Source: Cytobacillus pseudoceanisediminis (GTDB lineage Bacteria; Bacillota; Bacilli; Bacillales; Cytobacillaceae). From it: a DNA stretch of 64,000 bases. Under the pieces are notes generated by a model that did no database searches, was not told where the DNA came from, and saw only the letters and a list, made by a program, of their open reading frames with translations. Both the position numbers and the translations under genes were made by a program. This document shows positions 16,392-24,677 of this stretch, one piece after another. The stretch spans positions 3,410,001 through 3,474,000 of the forward strand of contig NZ_CP097349.1 of assembly GCF_023516215.1 (NCBI RefSeq), written 5' to 3'. How positions within the stretch are numbered: the stretch's first letter is position 1; every line of letters starts with the position of its first letter.

Positions 16392-17621
16392 ATGCGATTA
16401 TTTGTTGGTTTAGACGTAAGTTCGTTTGACATGAAAGGCTGTATCCTTGATCAGGAAGGATCAAAAGTGGATACCTTCACGGTATCAAATGACCTTCCAG
16501 GAGCCACAGTTTTGAAGGAACGAATCCTCGGCCTTGCGAAAGGACGTAAAGTTGAAAGCGTTAAGATCGGTTTGGAGTCCACTTCGGTCTATAGCTTCCA
16601 TCCTTCTATGTTCCTTCATTATGATGAAGACCTTAAGGTCTTTGACACTCAAGTGTTCGTCATTAATCCGAAACAGATTGCCAACTTCAAGAAAAGCTAT
16701 TCGGATATGAATAAGACGGATGAAATTGATGCATTCGTGATTGCCGATTATGTCCGATTCGGCCGTAACCAGATGTCCATTGTCAAGGAGAGCCAGTATG
16801 TCGCACTCCAACAGTTGACCCGTTCACGTTATCACTTGGTTAAGATGATGACAAAGGAGAAACAGCACTTTCTCCAACATCTGAATTTCAAGTGCAGCAA
16901 CTTTTCCCATGAGGTGGACTCTTCCGCCTTCGGAAATGCGATGATGGACCTCTTCCTCGAAAGATACAGCCTGGAAGAACTGGCCCAGATGCCTTTAGAT
17001 GAATTGGCTGCGTTCCTTCAGGAACACGGGAAGAATCGTTTCTCTGATCCCGATAAAGTAGCTACTTCCATCCAACGGGCAGTCCGCTCTTCCTACCGCT
17101 TAGATAAAGTGGTAGAAGACTCAATGGATCTCCTTTTAGGTACTTCCATTGAGCTGATCCGTTCCTTTCAGAAACAGATCAAGGAAATCGACAAAGCCAT
17201 TACCCGTCTAATGACAGGCCTTTCCCAGACCTTGGAGACTATACCGGGCATCGGACCTGTATATGCCGCAGGCATTATTGCCGAAATCGGCCAGATTGAA
17301 CGTTTTGAAGATGAAAGCAAGATTGCCAAATATGCAGGTCTATACTGGCGGAAACACCAGTCTGGCCGCTTTACAGCTGAAGACACTTCTCTTTCGCGAC
17401 AAGGAAACGAATATCTGCGCTACTACCTCGTTGAAGCCGCCAACTCGGTTAGGAGACAGATTCCCGAATATCGCGAGTTTTACCAAAAGAAATGTCTTGA
17501 AGTTCCAAAACATCAACACAAACGTGCCCTCGTCCTAACAGCAAGAAAACTCGTGCGATTGGTGGATGCGCTGCTTCGCAAACGCCAAGTCTTTGCGCAA
17601 GAAAGGTGCGTGAAGATCTGA
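16392..17621 (+). CDS. IS110-family transposase (DEDD recombinase), copy 2
   Basis: Residue-for-residue identical to the transposase at 13064, with the same DEDD residues, Ser324 and ribosome binding site, so both copies should be active. The 148-bp noncoding right end follows. Confidence 0.95.
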   Translation: MRLFVGLDVSSFDMKGCILDQEGSKVDTFTVSNDLPGATVLKERILGLAKGRKVESVKIGLESTSVYSFHPSMFLHYDEDLKVFDTQVFVINPKQIANFKKSYSDMNKTDEIDAFVIADYVRFGRNQMSIVKESQYVALQQLTRSRYHLVKMMTKEKQHFLQHLNFKCSNFSHEVDSSAFGNAMMDLFLERYSLEELAQMPLDELAAFLQEHGKNRFSDPDKVATSIQRAVRSSYRLDKVVEDSMDLLLGTSIELIRSFQKQIKEIDKAITRLMTGLSQTLETIPGIGPVYAAGIIAEIGQIERFEDESKIAKYAGLYWRKHQSGRFTAEDTSLSRQGNEYLRYYLVEAANSVRRQIPEYREFYQKKCLEVPKHQHKRALVLTARKLVRLVDALLRKRQVFAQERCVKI

Positions 17622-17767
17622 CAAATATACTTTGTCAGCGCAAGCCTTCCTGATTTCCAGTAAATTACATTTATTTACTGGTGTAGTTCCTTACGGTCTT
17701 TTTTAGTCACAAGTAAATTGAAAACTAAACATCTTTAAACTTTTGGAGTTGACATATTACCGCAGGT

Positions 17768-17800
17768 CTTTAGTAGAATAAGAAAACAGGCTCGCCAAAA
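17768..17800 (+). repeat. CTGCCCC element, right fragment after IS copy 2
   Basis: It resumes with CTTTAGTAGAATAAGAAAA and then diverges (CAGGCTCGCCAAAACAATC). The normal hairpin and right box are missing before the DinB stop codon, 28 bp on. Confidence 0.65.
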
Positions 17801-17827
17801 CAATCATATCCTCAACTTACACACTCG

Positions 17828-18328
17828 TTACTTAACAAGCCTTTGTTCTAACTCTTCTTTTTGACGCAAGTGATGACGAAAATGCATACCAACCAAATCA
17901 TACCATTCCCTTGCATTTAGCCATCCGAACCCTCCATGCTCGACTTTATAATTTGGATTTATATTGTCCACTTTCGATTCCCATTGACTTAACCTTAGAA
18001 TTACTTGATCCATTCTGCTGATAAGATCGTCCTTGCCATCTGAATTATTAGGTGGAGTATTTAGTTCATCCGGTAATTTAATTTTAATTGGCGGAAACCC
18101 TCCAATCTTATATAAATGCTCACCAAACTCCGTTTTCCCAAGGGGCCGTTCATCATTTAAGGTGGAACATGTTACTATATTATCTAGATACTCATGGGCA
18201 ACAAGGATTAAATGGTCATACATTTGCCCAATAGACCAAACTGTTTCTTCAGATTTATATCTTAGCTGTTCCAGCGAGTAATCTTGAAGCTCGTTTTTGT
18301 AGGTCTTAATTAGTTTAAGTTCGCTCAA
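17828..18328 (-). CDS. DinB superfamily protein
   Basis: A 166-residue DinB_2-type four-helix protein with the His positions in YDHLILVAHEY and GMHFRHHLRQKEEL. The first His sits in the conserved TVWSIGQMYDHL helix. The TTG start has AAAGGAGG with 7-nt spacing, stronger than any alternative. Function unknown; perhaps a thiol-linked metalloprotein. It is unlike the other three DinB genes in detail, so it is not a recent duplicate. Confidence 0.8.
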   Translation of the reverse strand: MSELKLIKTYKNELQDYSLEQLRYKSEETVWSIGQMYDHLILVAHEYLDNIVTCSTLNDERPLGKTEFGEHLYKIGGFPPIKIKLPDELNTPPNNSDGKDDLISRMDQVILRLSQWESKVDNINPNYKVEHGGFGWLNAREWYDLVGMHFRHHLRQKEELEQRLVK

Positions 18329-18420
18329 TTTATATCCTCCTTTATATTAATTAACTCAAATCTAAAAATTTTACATTTTTTTGTATATGTTACTAATTAT
18401 TCAATTTTCGATTACAAATA

Positions 18421-18512
18421 CCTTCTTCAACAAACCTGCCCTTTTGTTCAATAAGAACCTCTATAAAAAAGGCGTTAACCCTTGGATCAATATCCCTTTA
18501 CATCCTTTAAAA
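18421..18512 (+). repeat. CTGCCCC element, GGCGTTAA variant
   Basis: The left box TTCAACAAACCTGCCCTTTTGTTCAATAAG has arms pairing as CAACAAA/TTTGTT. The hairpin region is GGCGTTAACCCTTGGATCAA and the right box the decayed ATCCCTTTACATCCTTTAA. The same variant is at 19053. Confidence 0.65.
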
Positions 18513-18602
18513 TTTTTTCTTTCAGTGAACATAAATTTAAGTTTCAATGAGTCAGTTTTTAGGTATAAGTATCTAAAACTTTAATCACTGGAGGCATCTC
18601 TT

Positions 18603-18752
18603 TTGGCGAACCAAGAAATAGTCATTTATCACGGAAAAGAATATATAATTGTGCATCAATACGATTCTGGCTACGTAGAAATCAGAAATCCAAAAAACAG
18701 GAGAATTGAACTGGTACACCAGTCGGAATTAACACGGCTAAAACAATCCTAA
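18603..18752 (+). CDS. Small protein, unknown function
   Basis: A 49-residue, charged, soluble protein reading MANQEIVIYHGKEYIIVHQ and then YDSGYVEIRNPKN. The TTG start has GGAGG with 9-nt spacing. The alternating hydrophobic pattern suggests a small beta-rich fold. Family not recognised. Plus-strand, in a region of minus-strand array genes. Confidence 0.6.
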   Translation: MANQEIVIYHGKEYIIVHQYDSGYVEIRNPKNRRIELVHQSELTRLKQS

Positions 18753-18935
18753 TTCATAGTATAGTAATTGCTTATTTTTATAAAAGATTTATTCATAAAT
18801 TTAAGGTGATCGGTTTAATAAATCGTCTATGAGGGTATCTGTAATCAGTTGTAAAGTTATTAATTTGTTGGAAAAAGATTCAGAAACAAGAGGGACTCAT
18901 AAAGACACATTAAAAATTTATCTTTAACTTGCAGG

Positions 18936-18964
18936 AAAAAGACCGGTTCAACGGTCTTTTTCTT
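18936..18964 (+). terminator. Intrinsic terminator
   Basis: The stem AAAAAGACCG / CGGTCTTTTT with a 6-nt loop is followed by C and TTTT. It is symmetrical enough to act both ways. The 180 bp before it contain only a 32-codon open frame without a ribosome binding site, which I do not call. Confidence 0.75.
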
Positions 18965-19052
18965 TTATTTTGACATTACAATTCAACCTGTTACTTATGT
19001 TCACCAACAAAATGTCATATTGTTTTGCAGCTTGTTCAACTTTCTATATCCC

Positions 19053-19148
19053 TCTTGTTGAACTAACCTGCCCCTTTAATTCAAAAAGGAATTCAACAAA
19101 AAAGGCGTTAATCCTCCCCTAGATCAACGCACCCGATAGGTTAATAAA
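19053..19148 (+). repeat. CTGCCCC element, GGCGTTAA variant, full copy
   Basis: The left box TTGAACTAACCTGCCCC...TTTAATTCAA has changes in both arms that keep pairing. The hairpin arms are GGCGTTAATC and GATCAACGC(C), and the right box is GCACCCGATAGGTTAATAAA. It ends 7 nt from the next stop codon. Confidence 0.75.
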
Positions 19149-19155
19149 AAGCCTC

Positions 19156-19545
19156 TCAAGATTTTTTGAAATTACCTGGGATTTTAACGAGAACATAATT
19201 TCCAGTCCACATTTGAGTGGTGGCAATTAATATCCTTCCGTCTTTTTCAAAGAACAGACCAGCACCATCTCTTTCTTTAAATTCCCATCCATTTGAACTA
19301 ATCATTTGTTTTATATTTTCATCAGCAATCGAAACACCTTGGTTCTCACTACTTGTGATATACCAAATAGAATCGCCTTCTACTGCAATTTCTGCTATTT
19401 TACTTTCCGATTCTTTCAGTATATCAATCGCTTCTTTTGCAGACCTATCAGCTATCGGAAGAGAAGGGTAATGCAATTTATTTACAAATACGAACACTGC
19501 AATAACAGCTATAAATAAACCTAAAATCATTCCACCCTTTTTCAA
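19156..19545 (-). CDS. Membrane-anchored protein, unknown function
   Basis: A 129-residue protein with an N-terminal signal anchor (residues about 6-22, MILGLFIAVIAVFVFVN) and an extracytoplasmic domain of about 100 residues. Features are SIWYITSSENQGVSIADENI and GWEFKERDGAGLFFEKDGRI. The TTG start follows AAGGAGG. Family not recognised; a lone array gene with a repeat copy after the stop. Confidence 0.7.
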   Translation of the reverse strand: MKKGGMILGLFIAVIAVFVFVNKLHYPSLPIADRSAKEAIDILKESESKIAEIAVEGDSIWYITSSENQGVSIADENIKQMISSNGWEFKERDGAGLFFEKDGRILIATTQMWTGNYVLVKIPGNFKKS

Positions 19546-19623
19546 TTCATTACCTCCTTTCTAACAAGACGCTTATCACTTATCATAAGTTCCTAAGCAT
19601 TTGAACTTACCTTTGGATTGGCT

Positions 19624-19682
19624 ACTTCAACAAACTTGTCCCTTTAGTTCAATAAAAAATTCTGCATCAGCAGCACCTAAAA
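19624..19682 (+). repeat. CTGCCCC element, short copy
   Basis: The left box is TTCAACAAACTTGTCCCTTTAG followed by TTCAATAAAAAA. The hairpin is reduced to CTGCATCAG, and the right box GCACCTAA contains the stop codon of the recombinase gene. Confidence 0.65.
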
Positions 19683-20524
19683 AAATTTCTTATATAATTC
19701 ACGTCTCAAGTGTCCGCTCAGGTATGCATAGACTCTAGTGGTTTCGCTTTTTTCGTGTCCCATTAAATTTTGTATAACCTCTAATGGTGCCCCATTATTA
19801 ATAAGTGTAGTTGCATAGCTATGTCTAAGTTGATGTGGGTGAATGCACTTATTTATTCCTGCTCTTTTGGAAATCTGTTTTATGACATATCTCATTTGTG
19901 CAATACTCATTCGATGTGGTGCTCGAATCGTAACAAACAAAGCTTGTTGATCATCAGCTCTTTCTTCTAGATATCTTTTTAACCAAATACTACATCGAGT
20001 ATTAAAATACACTTCTCTTTCTTTTTTCCTTTTCCAAAAACGATAACGGATTGTTCTGCCATATTTATTGAGTGCTTATCTAAGTTGACAGCTTCTCCTA
20101 TCCTACAGCCTGTTGAATACATAAATTCAAATAAAGCTTTCTCAAAAGTTGTTTTACATGCTTCACGAAATAACTCAATTTCCTCTTCCGTAAGAAACTT
20201 AGGAATTGTACTTTCTGGCTTAGGTTCTTTAATAGTAGATACCGGGTTAATCGAAACGTATTTCTCTTCTTGAGCCCATTTAAACAATGATTTTATAAAA
20301 CGTATCCGATGACAGAGACTAGAAGCTTTTAACTCCGCAGCAACTTCTCCAAGATATAATTTAATGGATTCTGTTGTAATATCAGTGATTTTAATATCTC
20401 CAAAGTACTTGATTAATAAAGACATTTGCACTTTATATACCTTTAAGGTTTGAGAAGAATATCCCTGAATTTGTTTATCTGCTTTATAAAGATTCCAGGC
20501 TTCAGATACAAGCATAATGAACAA
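19677..20524 (-). CDS. Tyrosine recombinase (XerC/D-like integrase), frameshifted
   Basis: After correction, a site-specific tyrosine recombinase of about 282 residues. An N-terminal SAM-like core-binding domain (about residues 1-95) precedes a catalytic domain with R in STGCRIGEAV, K in GKGK, HPHQLRH, the GHE histidine, and the nucleophile Tyr in TTRVYAYLS: all the catalytic positions. Two frames join near 20020-20030; one extra A in a six-A run restores GKGKKEREVYFNTR. It has no obvious IntI-type insertion. It lies inside the repeat array, is oriented like the cassettes, and its stop codon lies in a repeat copy, so it may itself be a cassette or may act on the repeats. Confidence 0.85.
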
Positions 20525-20603
20525 CTCCCTGACCGTTCTATTATTAACATTATCCGCCTGAAAACTAAAAAATATACTAGTTTTATAGAATTTTATTAAG
20601 TAT

Positions 20604-20640
20604 TTGCACCCGTTTGTTTAAGTGCATATGTTCACAAAGT
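20604..20640 (+). repeat. CTGCCCC element, right box only
   Basis: GCACCCGTTTGTTTAAGTGC plus the TTCACAAAGT tail, close to the right ends at 31958 and 36828. It lies about 110 bp past the stop of the MetX-like gene. Confidence 0.55.
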
Positions 20641-20697
20641 TAGCGCTATTACTGCCCAGTATCGTTGTACTAAGCAATAGCCCTTGAGTAAAAGAAA

Positions 20698-20727
20698 GAG
20701 ACGATTAATTCTAGGGTAACCGTCTCA
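20698..20727 (-). terminator. Hairpin after the MetX-like gene
   Basis: GAGACG-A-TTA and TAA-C-CGTCTC form an interrupted 9-bp stem 24 bp beyond the stop codon. T-run weak. Confidence 0.45.
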
Positions 20728-20751
20728 TAATAATAGTATATAAAAAACACT

Positions 20752-21774
20752 TTACCTGTTTTTTCGAAGTCCTAATAAGCGTTTTAAATTTTCATCAATA
20801 AATTTATTATCGGTTCTGTTAATTCCGCGACCAGCAAAATGACCCCAGACTGATTTGATAGGATGATATTCAGCATTAGGTACAAGATTAGCTTCATATT
20901 CGTTATTTTCTGCCGTACAGAAGAGATCAGTACTTCCTGGCATGATATAGGTAACCGCTTTAATGCTTTTGAGTGCCTCATCAAACGCTCCGTTATATGC
21001 TGCGTTTGCACTAATATCTGCATGTTGTCCCGTCCATAACATGGCTAGAACATTGTGTGGATCCATACTCATAAAGCTATTTTCCCAAACTCCAACCGCA
21101 AAATCTTCCAATTCCTCAAATCCCATTTCACGATAAAGTTCCTCTTTATAGAAGGTTTGCGATAATCCCCATCCTGCATAGACACGGCCCACTGCACGCA
21201 TATCTTTAGAAGTCAACTGGTTTATTTTAGTAGATTCCGAGCCGACTGAGGCCATGAGTGCAGCCTTCAGTCCATCGAGAACCACATAGGTTTGCGGCCA
21301 AGTCTTTGCATTCCCGCAGAAAGAGGCAATTCGATCCACCATGTCAGGATAACTGGCCGCCCATTGGAAAGATTGAAGACCACCCATTGACCATCCAACT
21401 ACAAGAGCGATTTTCTGAATGCCGAATTTTTCGGTCACAAGTCGATACTGCAACTGAACGTTGTCATAGATGGTTACATGCGGAAAATTAGCTTTTTCGA
21501 ACGGTGCAGGAGTATTGCTTGGAGAAGAGGATAAACCGTTCCCTAATAGATTCGGAACGATAATGAAATATTTTTGTGGATCTAGTGCCATGCCGTCTCC
21601 AATCAACCATTCATTATTAACATGCTGGTCGCCAAAAGCGGTTGGATAAATGACAACATTATCTTTAGTTTCATTCAACTTCCCATAAGTCTTATAAGCA
21701 AGGAAAGCGCTTGGTAACGTCACTCCCGATTGTAAGGTTACATCACCTAAATTGAAAATCTCATAATTATCCAT
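20752..21774 (-). CDS. MetX-like homoserine acyltransferase family protein
   Basis: A 340-residue alpha/beta-hydrolase-fold protein of the homoserine O-acetyltransferase family. The nucleophile elbow is GWSMGGLQSF, with a catalytic Asp in GSTDLFCTAEN and a His in VWGHFAGRG. NLLGNGLSSSPSNTPAPF replaces the typical NVLGGCQGTTGP-like loop, so true homoserine acetylation is uncertain; related proteins act as serine acyltransferases or plain hydrolases. The ATG has AAGGAG 10 nt upstream. It is divergent from a LysR gene across 140 bp, which suggests that regulator controls it. Cytosolic. Confidence 0.75.
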   Translation of the reverse strand: MDNYEIFNLGDVTLQSGVTLPSAFLAYKTYGKLNETKDNVVIYPTAFGDQHVNNEWLIGDGMALDPQKYFIIVPNLLGNGLSSSPSNTPAPFEKANFPHVTIYDNVQLQYRLVTEKFGIQKIALVVGWSMGGLQSFQWAASYPDMVDRIASFCGNAKTWPQTYVVLDGLKAALMASVGSESTKINQLTSKDMRAVGRVYAGWGLSQTFYKEELYREMGFEELEDFAVGVWENSFMSMDPHNVLAMLWTGQHADISANAAYNGAFDEALKSIKAVTYIMPGSTDLFCTAENNEYEANLVPNAEYHPIKSVWGHFAGRGINRTDNKFIDENLKRLLGLRKNR

Positions 21775-21884
21775 TGAGTTGTCACTCCTTTTTAAATGAA
21801 ACACAAACACTTTAGAATGTATTTCTTGTATTTAGTATAAAGTCGTGTTACTTTCAATAAAAGTGAAGAGAATTAAAAGCAGCA

Positions 21885-21899
21885 TTCAATAAAATTGAA
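21885..21899. promoter_or_regulatory. Candidate LysR operator
   Basis: A perfect palindrome TTCAAT-AAA-ATTGAA in the 140-bp divergent region, 15 bp before the LysR start. A similar interrupted one, ACTTTCAATAAAAGT, lies about 35 bp to the left. LysR proteins usually bind two such sites. Confidence 0.45.
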
Positions 21900-21914
21900 A
21901 ATTGAAGGGGGATT

Positions 21915-22826
21915 ATGGTGGAATTGCGCCAGCTGAATACGTTCAACACGGTGGCAACAACATTAAATTTCAGTAGAGCTGCTGAAGCACTAAACTACGT
22001 ACCCTCCAATGTTACGATGCAAATAAAAGCATTGGAGGAAGAACTAGATGTTCGTCTCTTTGATCGTTTGGGAAAGCAGCTTGTTCTCACAACTGCAGGT
22101 AAACGTTTTTTAACTCACGTCCAGGAGGTTCTAAACAAATTGGACGAAGCTCGGAGTGTCGTTCATGACAATGAAATTCTAAGTGGTACCTTAACGATTA
22201 GTGCTAACGAAGTTGTTTGCGCCTATCGACTTCCAGATATCTTTAAGCTTTTTCGTTCGCGGCATCCTGGTGTTCGTCTCATCTTTCGCTCGGTTCCAAA
22301 TCAACAACTCAAACAAACACTCTTTGAGGGAACCTCGGATGTCACCTTTATACTCGACGAACCCATTCAATCAACGGGACTTGCAGTAGAGCCATTGACA
22401 GAAGAAATTTTTCGCTTTTTCGTTGCTCCAGATCATCCACTTGCTAAACAAACTGCATTACAGCTTGACGATTTTCACGGAGAGGTGTTCCTGATAAACG
22501 AAAAGGGTTGTCCCTATAGAACAATGTTTGACCGAACGTTTAAGAAAGGAGACATTGATAGTATTTCATCATTAGAGTTTCAGAGTGCAGAAGCCATTAA
22601 ACAATGTGCAATCTCGGGAATCGGTATTGCCTTTCTTCCTAAAATAGTAACTGCAGTCGAAGTTGAACGTGGCGAACTTGTTGCTCTTCCTTGGCGATTT
22701 CAAAACTTGGATGTGTATACACATATGGCATGGCATAAAGACAAGTGGCTTTCACCGATTATATTATCTTTCATTGAAGCAGCAAGGGAGGTTCTAGCTC
22801 TAACGGAAGACAATATGTCAAAATAG
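21915..22826 (+). CDS. LysR family transcriptional regulator
   Basis: A 303-residue LysR-type regulator. The winged helix-turn-helix (residues 1-60; LRQLNTFNTVATTLNFSRAA) is followed by a periplasmic-binding-like effector domain from about residue 90. AAGGGGG lies before the ATG. It starts head-to-head with the MetX-like gene and most likely regulates that gene and itself. The effector cannot be told from sequence. Confidence 0.9.
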   Translation: MVELRQLNTFNTVATTLNFSRAAEALNYVPSNVTMQIKALEEELDVRLFDRLGKQLVLTTAGKRFLTHVQEVLNKLDEARSVVHDNEILSGTLTISANEVVCAYRLPDIFKLFRSRHPGVRLIFRSVPNQQLKQTLFEGTSDVTFILDEPIQSTGLAVEPLTEEIFRFFVAPDHPLAKQTALQLDDFHGEVFLINEKGCPYRTMFDRTFKKGDIDSISSLEFQSAEAIKQCAISGIGIAFLPKIVTAVEVERGELVALPWRFQNLDVYTHMAWHKDKWLSPIILSFIEAAREVLALTEDNMSK

Positions 22827-22848
22827 TTTAAACCATTTTGACATATTG
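22811..22848. terminator. Long hairpin after LysR
   Basis: A 14-bp perfect stem CAATATGTCAAAAT / ATTTTGACATATTG overlaps the LysR stop codon. It has no clear T-run and could stop transcription from either side. Confidence 0.55.
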
Positions 22849-23007
22849 TCTTAAATCCTTACATAAAGCTATTGGACGACGCAGTTAACAACTATATAAA
22901 ATCTACCACCCAAATAATACAATGGCTTTACTATAAAATACACTCTTAAATTCATGAAACAAATTATTGCGCAGTAAGAGTCTACTCCGTTACAAGAATT
23001 GCCGAAT

Positions 23008-23045
23008 CCTTATTCCATAAACCTGCCCCATTGTTTAATAAAGAG
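23008..23045 (+). repeat. CTGCCCC element, left box
   Basis: CCTTATTCCATAAACCTGCCCC followed by ATTGTTTAATAAAG. The hairpin is replaced by a different one further on (GCATCC...GGATGC, 23086-23107) that serves the next gene. Confidence 0.65.
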
Positions 23046-23118
23046 CATACAAAGTCCTTTACTTTAATAAAAAAAGCATCCATCTGTAAAGGATGCCAAT
23101 TTTCAGTCCATTTTGTTT

Positions 23119-23274
23119 TTAAGACCTAGCAATCTGTTCTGCTGTTTTGTTCATATCTTTTTGTTCAATCACATAGACTAGCTCTTCAATAATATCGTTT
23201 AATCTCATCTGACTAGTATCTTTATTTAAAATGATTGAAGTTTTGTATAGCAACCTTTTCTCTTGTTCAGTCAT
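23119..23274 (-). CDS. Small helical protein, unknown function
   Basis: A 51-residue, largely helical, acidic protein: MTEQEKRLLYKTSIILNKDT, then RLNDIIEELVYVIEQKD. ATG with GAGGA 6 nt upstream. Not recognised. A terminator-like GCATCC/GGATGC hairpin and the left box of a repeat follow the stop. Confidence 0.6.
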   Translation of the reverse strand: MTEQEKRLLYKTSIILNKDTSQMRLNDIIEELVYVIEQKDMNKTAEQIARS

Positions 23275-23398
23275 TCATATTCCTCATCTCTACCTGGTCT
23301 TACTCTTCAGTATACCCTCGCTTCATATTAATATACTTATAGTTTCGAAGTTGAATTTTTTGACATATTGATGAAGTGTAAACTTTGCTATAGCCATT

Positions 23399-23842
23399 TT
23401 ACTTTTTCGAACTATCCTCTAAACGTAAAATATTATTAGACGAGTTAAACGAAAAGTCTTCCTTATTAGTTTTAAATAGATCTTCAGCTTTCAAGTCCTT
23501 AGTCTTGTTCTCTACATCCTTTTGAACAGACTGTTTAAACTCATTAAACTGTCGCTCTAAATCCTCCATTTTACGAGCATAAGACTCAGCTTCTTTTTTA
23601 TAGAATTCTGCCTCTTGCGCATACTTTTTCTTCTCATCTGGATCACTAGAACTTTCTGCCTTGCTGTAAGCCTCTTCTGCTTGCTTTGCTTTTTCCTTTC
23701 CTAAGTTACTTAACCAATTTTTTATAAATCCAAAGGCTTTGGAAAAAATAAGTTCAGCCAATTCTCTCCCATATTTAACTAGTAACTTTAGAACCTCTGG
23801 CCAAATTTTTTCAATAAAGAATTTAACTATCACTTTCCACAT
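23399..23842 (-). CDS. Coiled-coil protein with an amphipathic N-terminus
   Basis: A 147-residue protein. The N-terminal 45 residues (MWKVIVKFFIEKIWPEVLKL...) are amphipathic and hydrophobic, and a long charged coiled coil follows (about residues 48-120). GGAGG lies 11 nt before the ATG. It may be peripheral to the membrane. Family not recognised; no repeat directly follows it, but a full copy lies upstream. Confidence 0.6.
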   Translation of the reverse strand: MWKVIVKFFIEKIWPEVLKLLVKYGRELAELIFSKAFGFIKNWLSNLGKEKAKQAEEAYSKAESSSDPDEKKKYAQEAEFYKKEAESYARKMEDLERQFNEFKQSVQKDVENKTKDLKAEDLFKTNKEDFSFNSSNNILRLEDSSKK

Positions 23843-23981
23843 AGTAAAATATACCTCCTCGTATGCCTATATCCATTATATTACAGATTTTTGGGTATAC
23901 AATATAATTTCCTGTTTAATGCACACGTTAATTTAACCGCTGTTTCACCGCAGTTACCTCTTATGAAGAGCCCCAATAGTT

Positions 23982-24080
23982 CTCTTATTCAACAAACCTG
24001 CCCCTTTTGTTTAATAAGAAAAAGCTGCCTGGTACGGCAGCTGGATCTTAAAGTAATGCACCCTATTGTTGAATAAGCAA
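23982..24080 (+). repeat. CTGCCCC element, type copy
   Basis: The clearest complete copy. Left arm CTTATTCAACAAA, spacer CCTGCCCC, right arm TTTTGTTTAATAAG; then AAAAAGCTGCC with a perfect hairpin closed by GGCAGCT (24023-24042); a linker GGATCTTAAAGTAAT; and a right box GCACCCTATTGTTGAATAAG. The left arm can pair either with the right arm of the left box or with the right box, giving two alternative folds. Read on the minus strand the hairpin ends in TTTTTC, a terminator signal. ATTCAAC at one end and GTTGAAT at the other fit the attC limits RYYYAAC and GTTRRRY. Confidence 0.85.
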
Positions 24081-24343
24081 TGTTTACTTCATAATCATAA
24101 AAAGCATATCTGATAGGAATTCTTATTGTTTGTTATACCTTTCTTTACTGAGACCACATTCGACTATTAAAAGTAACTTGTAATATGAAAAGAATGTGCT
24201 CCAACAATTACTTAAAGAATCTTTGTTATATAAATCAAGCCGTTTTTCTTTATAGATATATTGACAGGAATTAATTTATATCATAAATTATACATATAAA
24301 AACTATGCATAGATTTACTATGCATTCGGAAGGTGGACTGTTT

Positions 24344-24661
24344 ATGAAGATAAGCAAAGAATTGCTAAAGGGTAGTACCACTACTCTTATTTTGAGTTTG
24401 CTTAATTCTAAACCAATGTACGGCTATGAAATTATCAAAGAACTGGAATCGAAGTCTAATGGAATTTTTAGTTTTAAGGAAGGCACGATCTATCCCATCC
24501 TTCACAGCCTTGAGGAAAAAGAATTAATTGTATCTTACTGGGGCGAAGGGAACGGAAAGAGAAAGAGGAAATATTACAAGATTAATAACCAGGGCAAAGA
24601 ATTTATTCAAGAAAAAAAGAAGAATGGTCCGTTTTCAAGAATGCTGTTGACGAAGTTTTAA
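24344..24661 (+). CDS. PadR family transcriptional regulator
   Basis: A 105-residue single-domain PadR regulator: LILSLLNSKPMYGYEIIKEL with GTIYPILHSLEEKELI, the classic winged-helix elements. The start is the ATG with GGAAGGTGG upstream; an earlier ATG has no site. It is followed 16 bp later by a HAAS-SEDS membrane protein, the usual layout in which a PadR protein controls a partner with a permease-prefix domain. ACTATGCAT occurs twice (24302 and 24317), 15 bp apart, just upstream, and may be its operator. Confidence 0.85.
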   Translation: MKISKELLKGSTTTLILSLLNSKPMYGYEIIKELESKSNGIFSFKEGTIYPILHSLEEKELIVSYWGEGNGKRKRKYYKINNQGKEFIQEKKKNGPFSRMLLTKF

Positions 24662-24677
24662 GTGGGGAGAAAATCGT

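Larger units (their letters stand above)
16029..17769 (+). mobile_element. IS110-family insertion sequence, copy 2
   Basis: Same 1741-bp length as copy 1, in the same orientation, with the same junctions: CCTGCCC-CT at the left and AGGT-CT-TTAGTAGAATAAG at the right. The right flank here, CTTTAG, matches the guide in the element exactly. Two direct copies 1.6 kb apart could delete or duplicate the segment between them by recombination. Confidence 0.9.

Noticed and set aside
19677..20524. Calling the recombinase an integron integrase (IntI)
   Set aside because: The catalytic domain is XerC/D-like and I see no IntI-specific insertion between the conserved patches; no attI-like site or promoter arrangement was found.
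20752..21774. Assigning metX or metA as the gene symbol
   Set aside because: The fold is right but the substrate loop differs and no methionine genes are nearby, so the specific activity is not supported.
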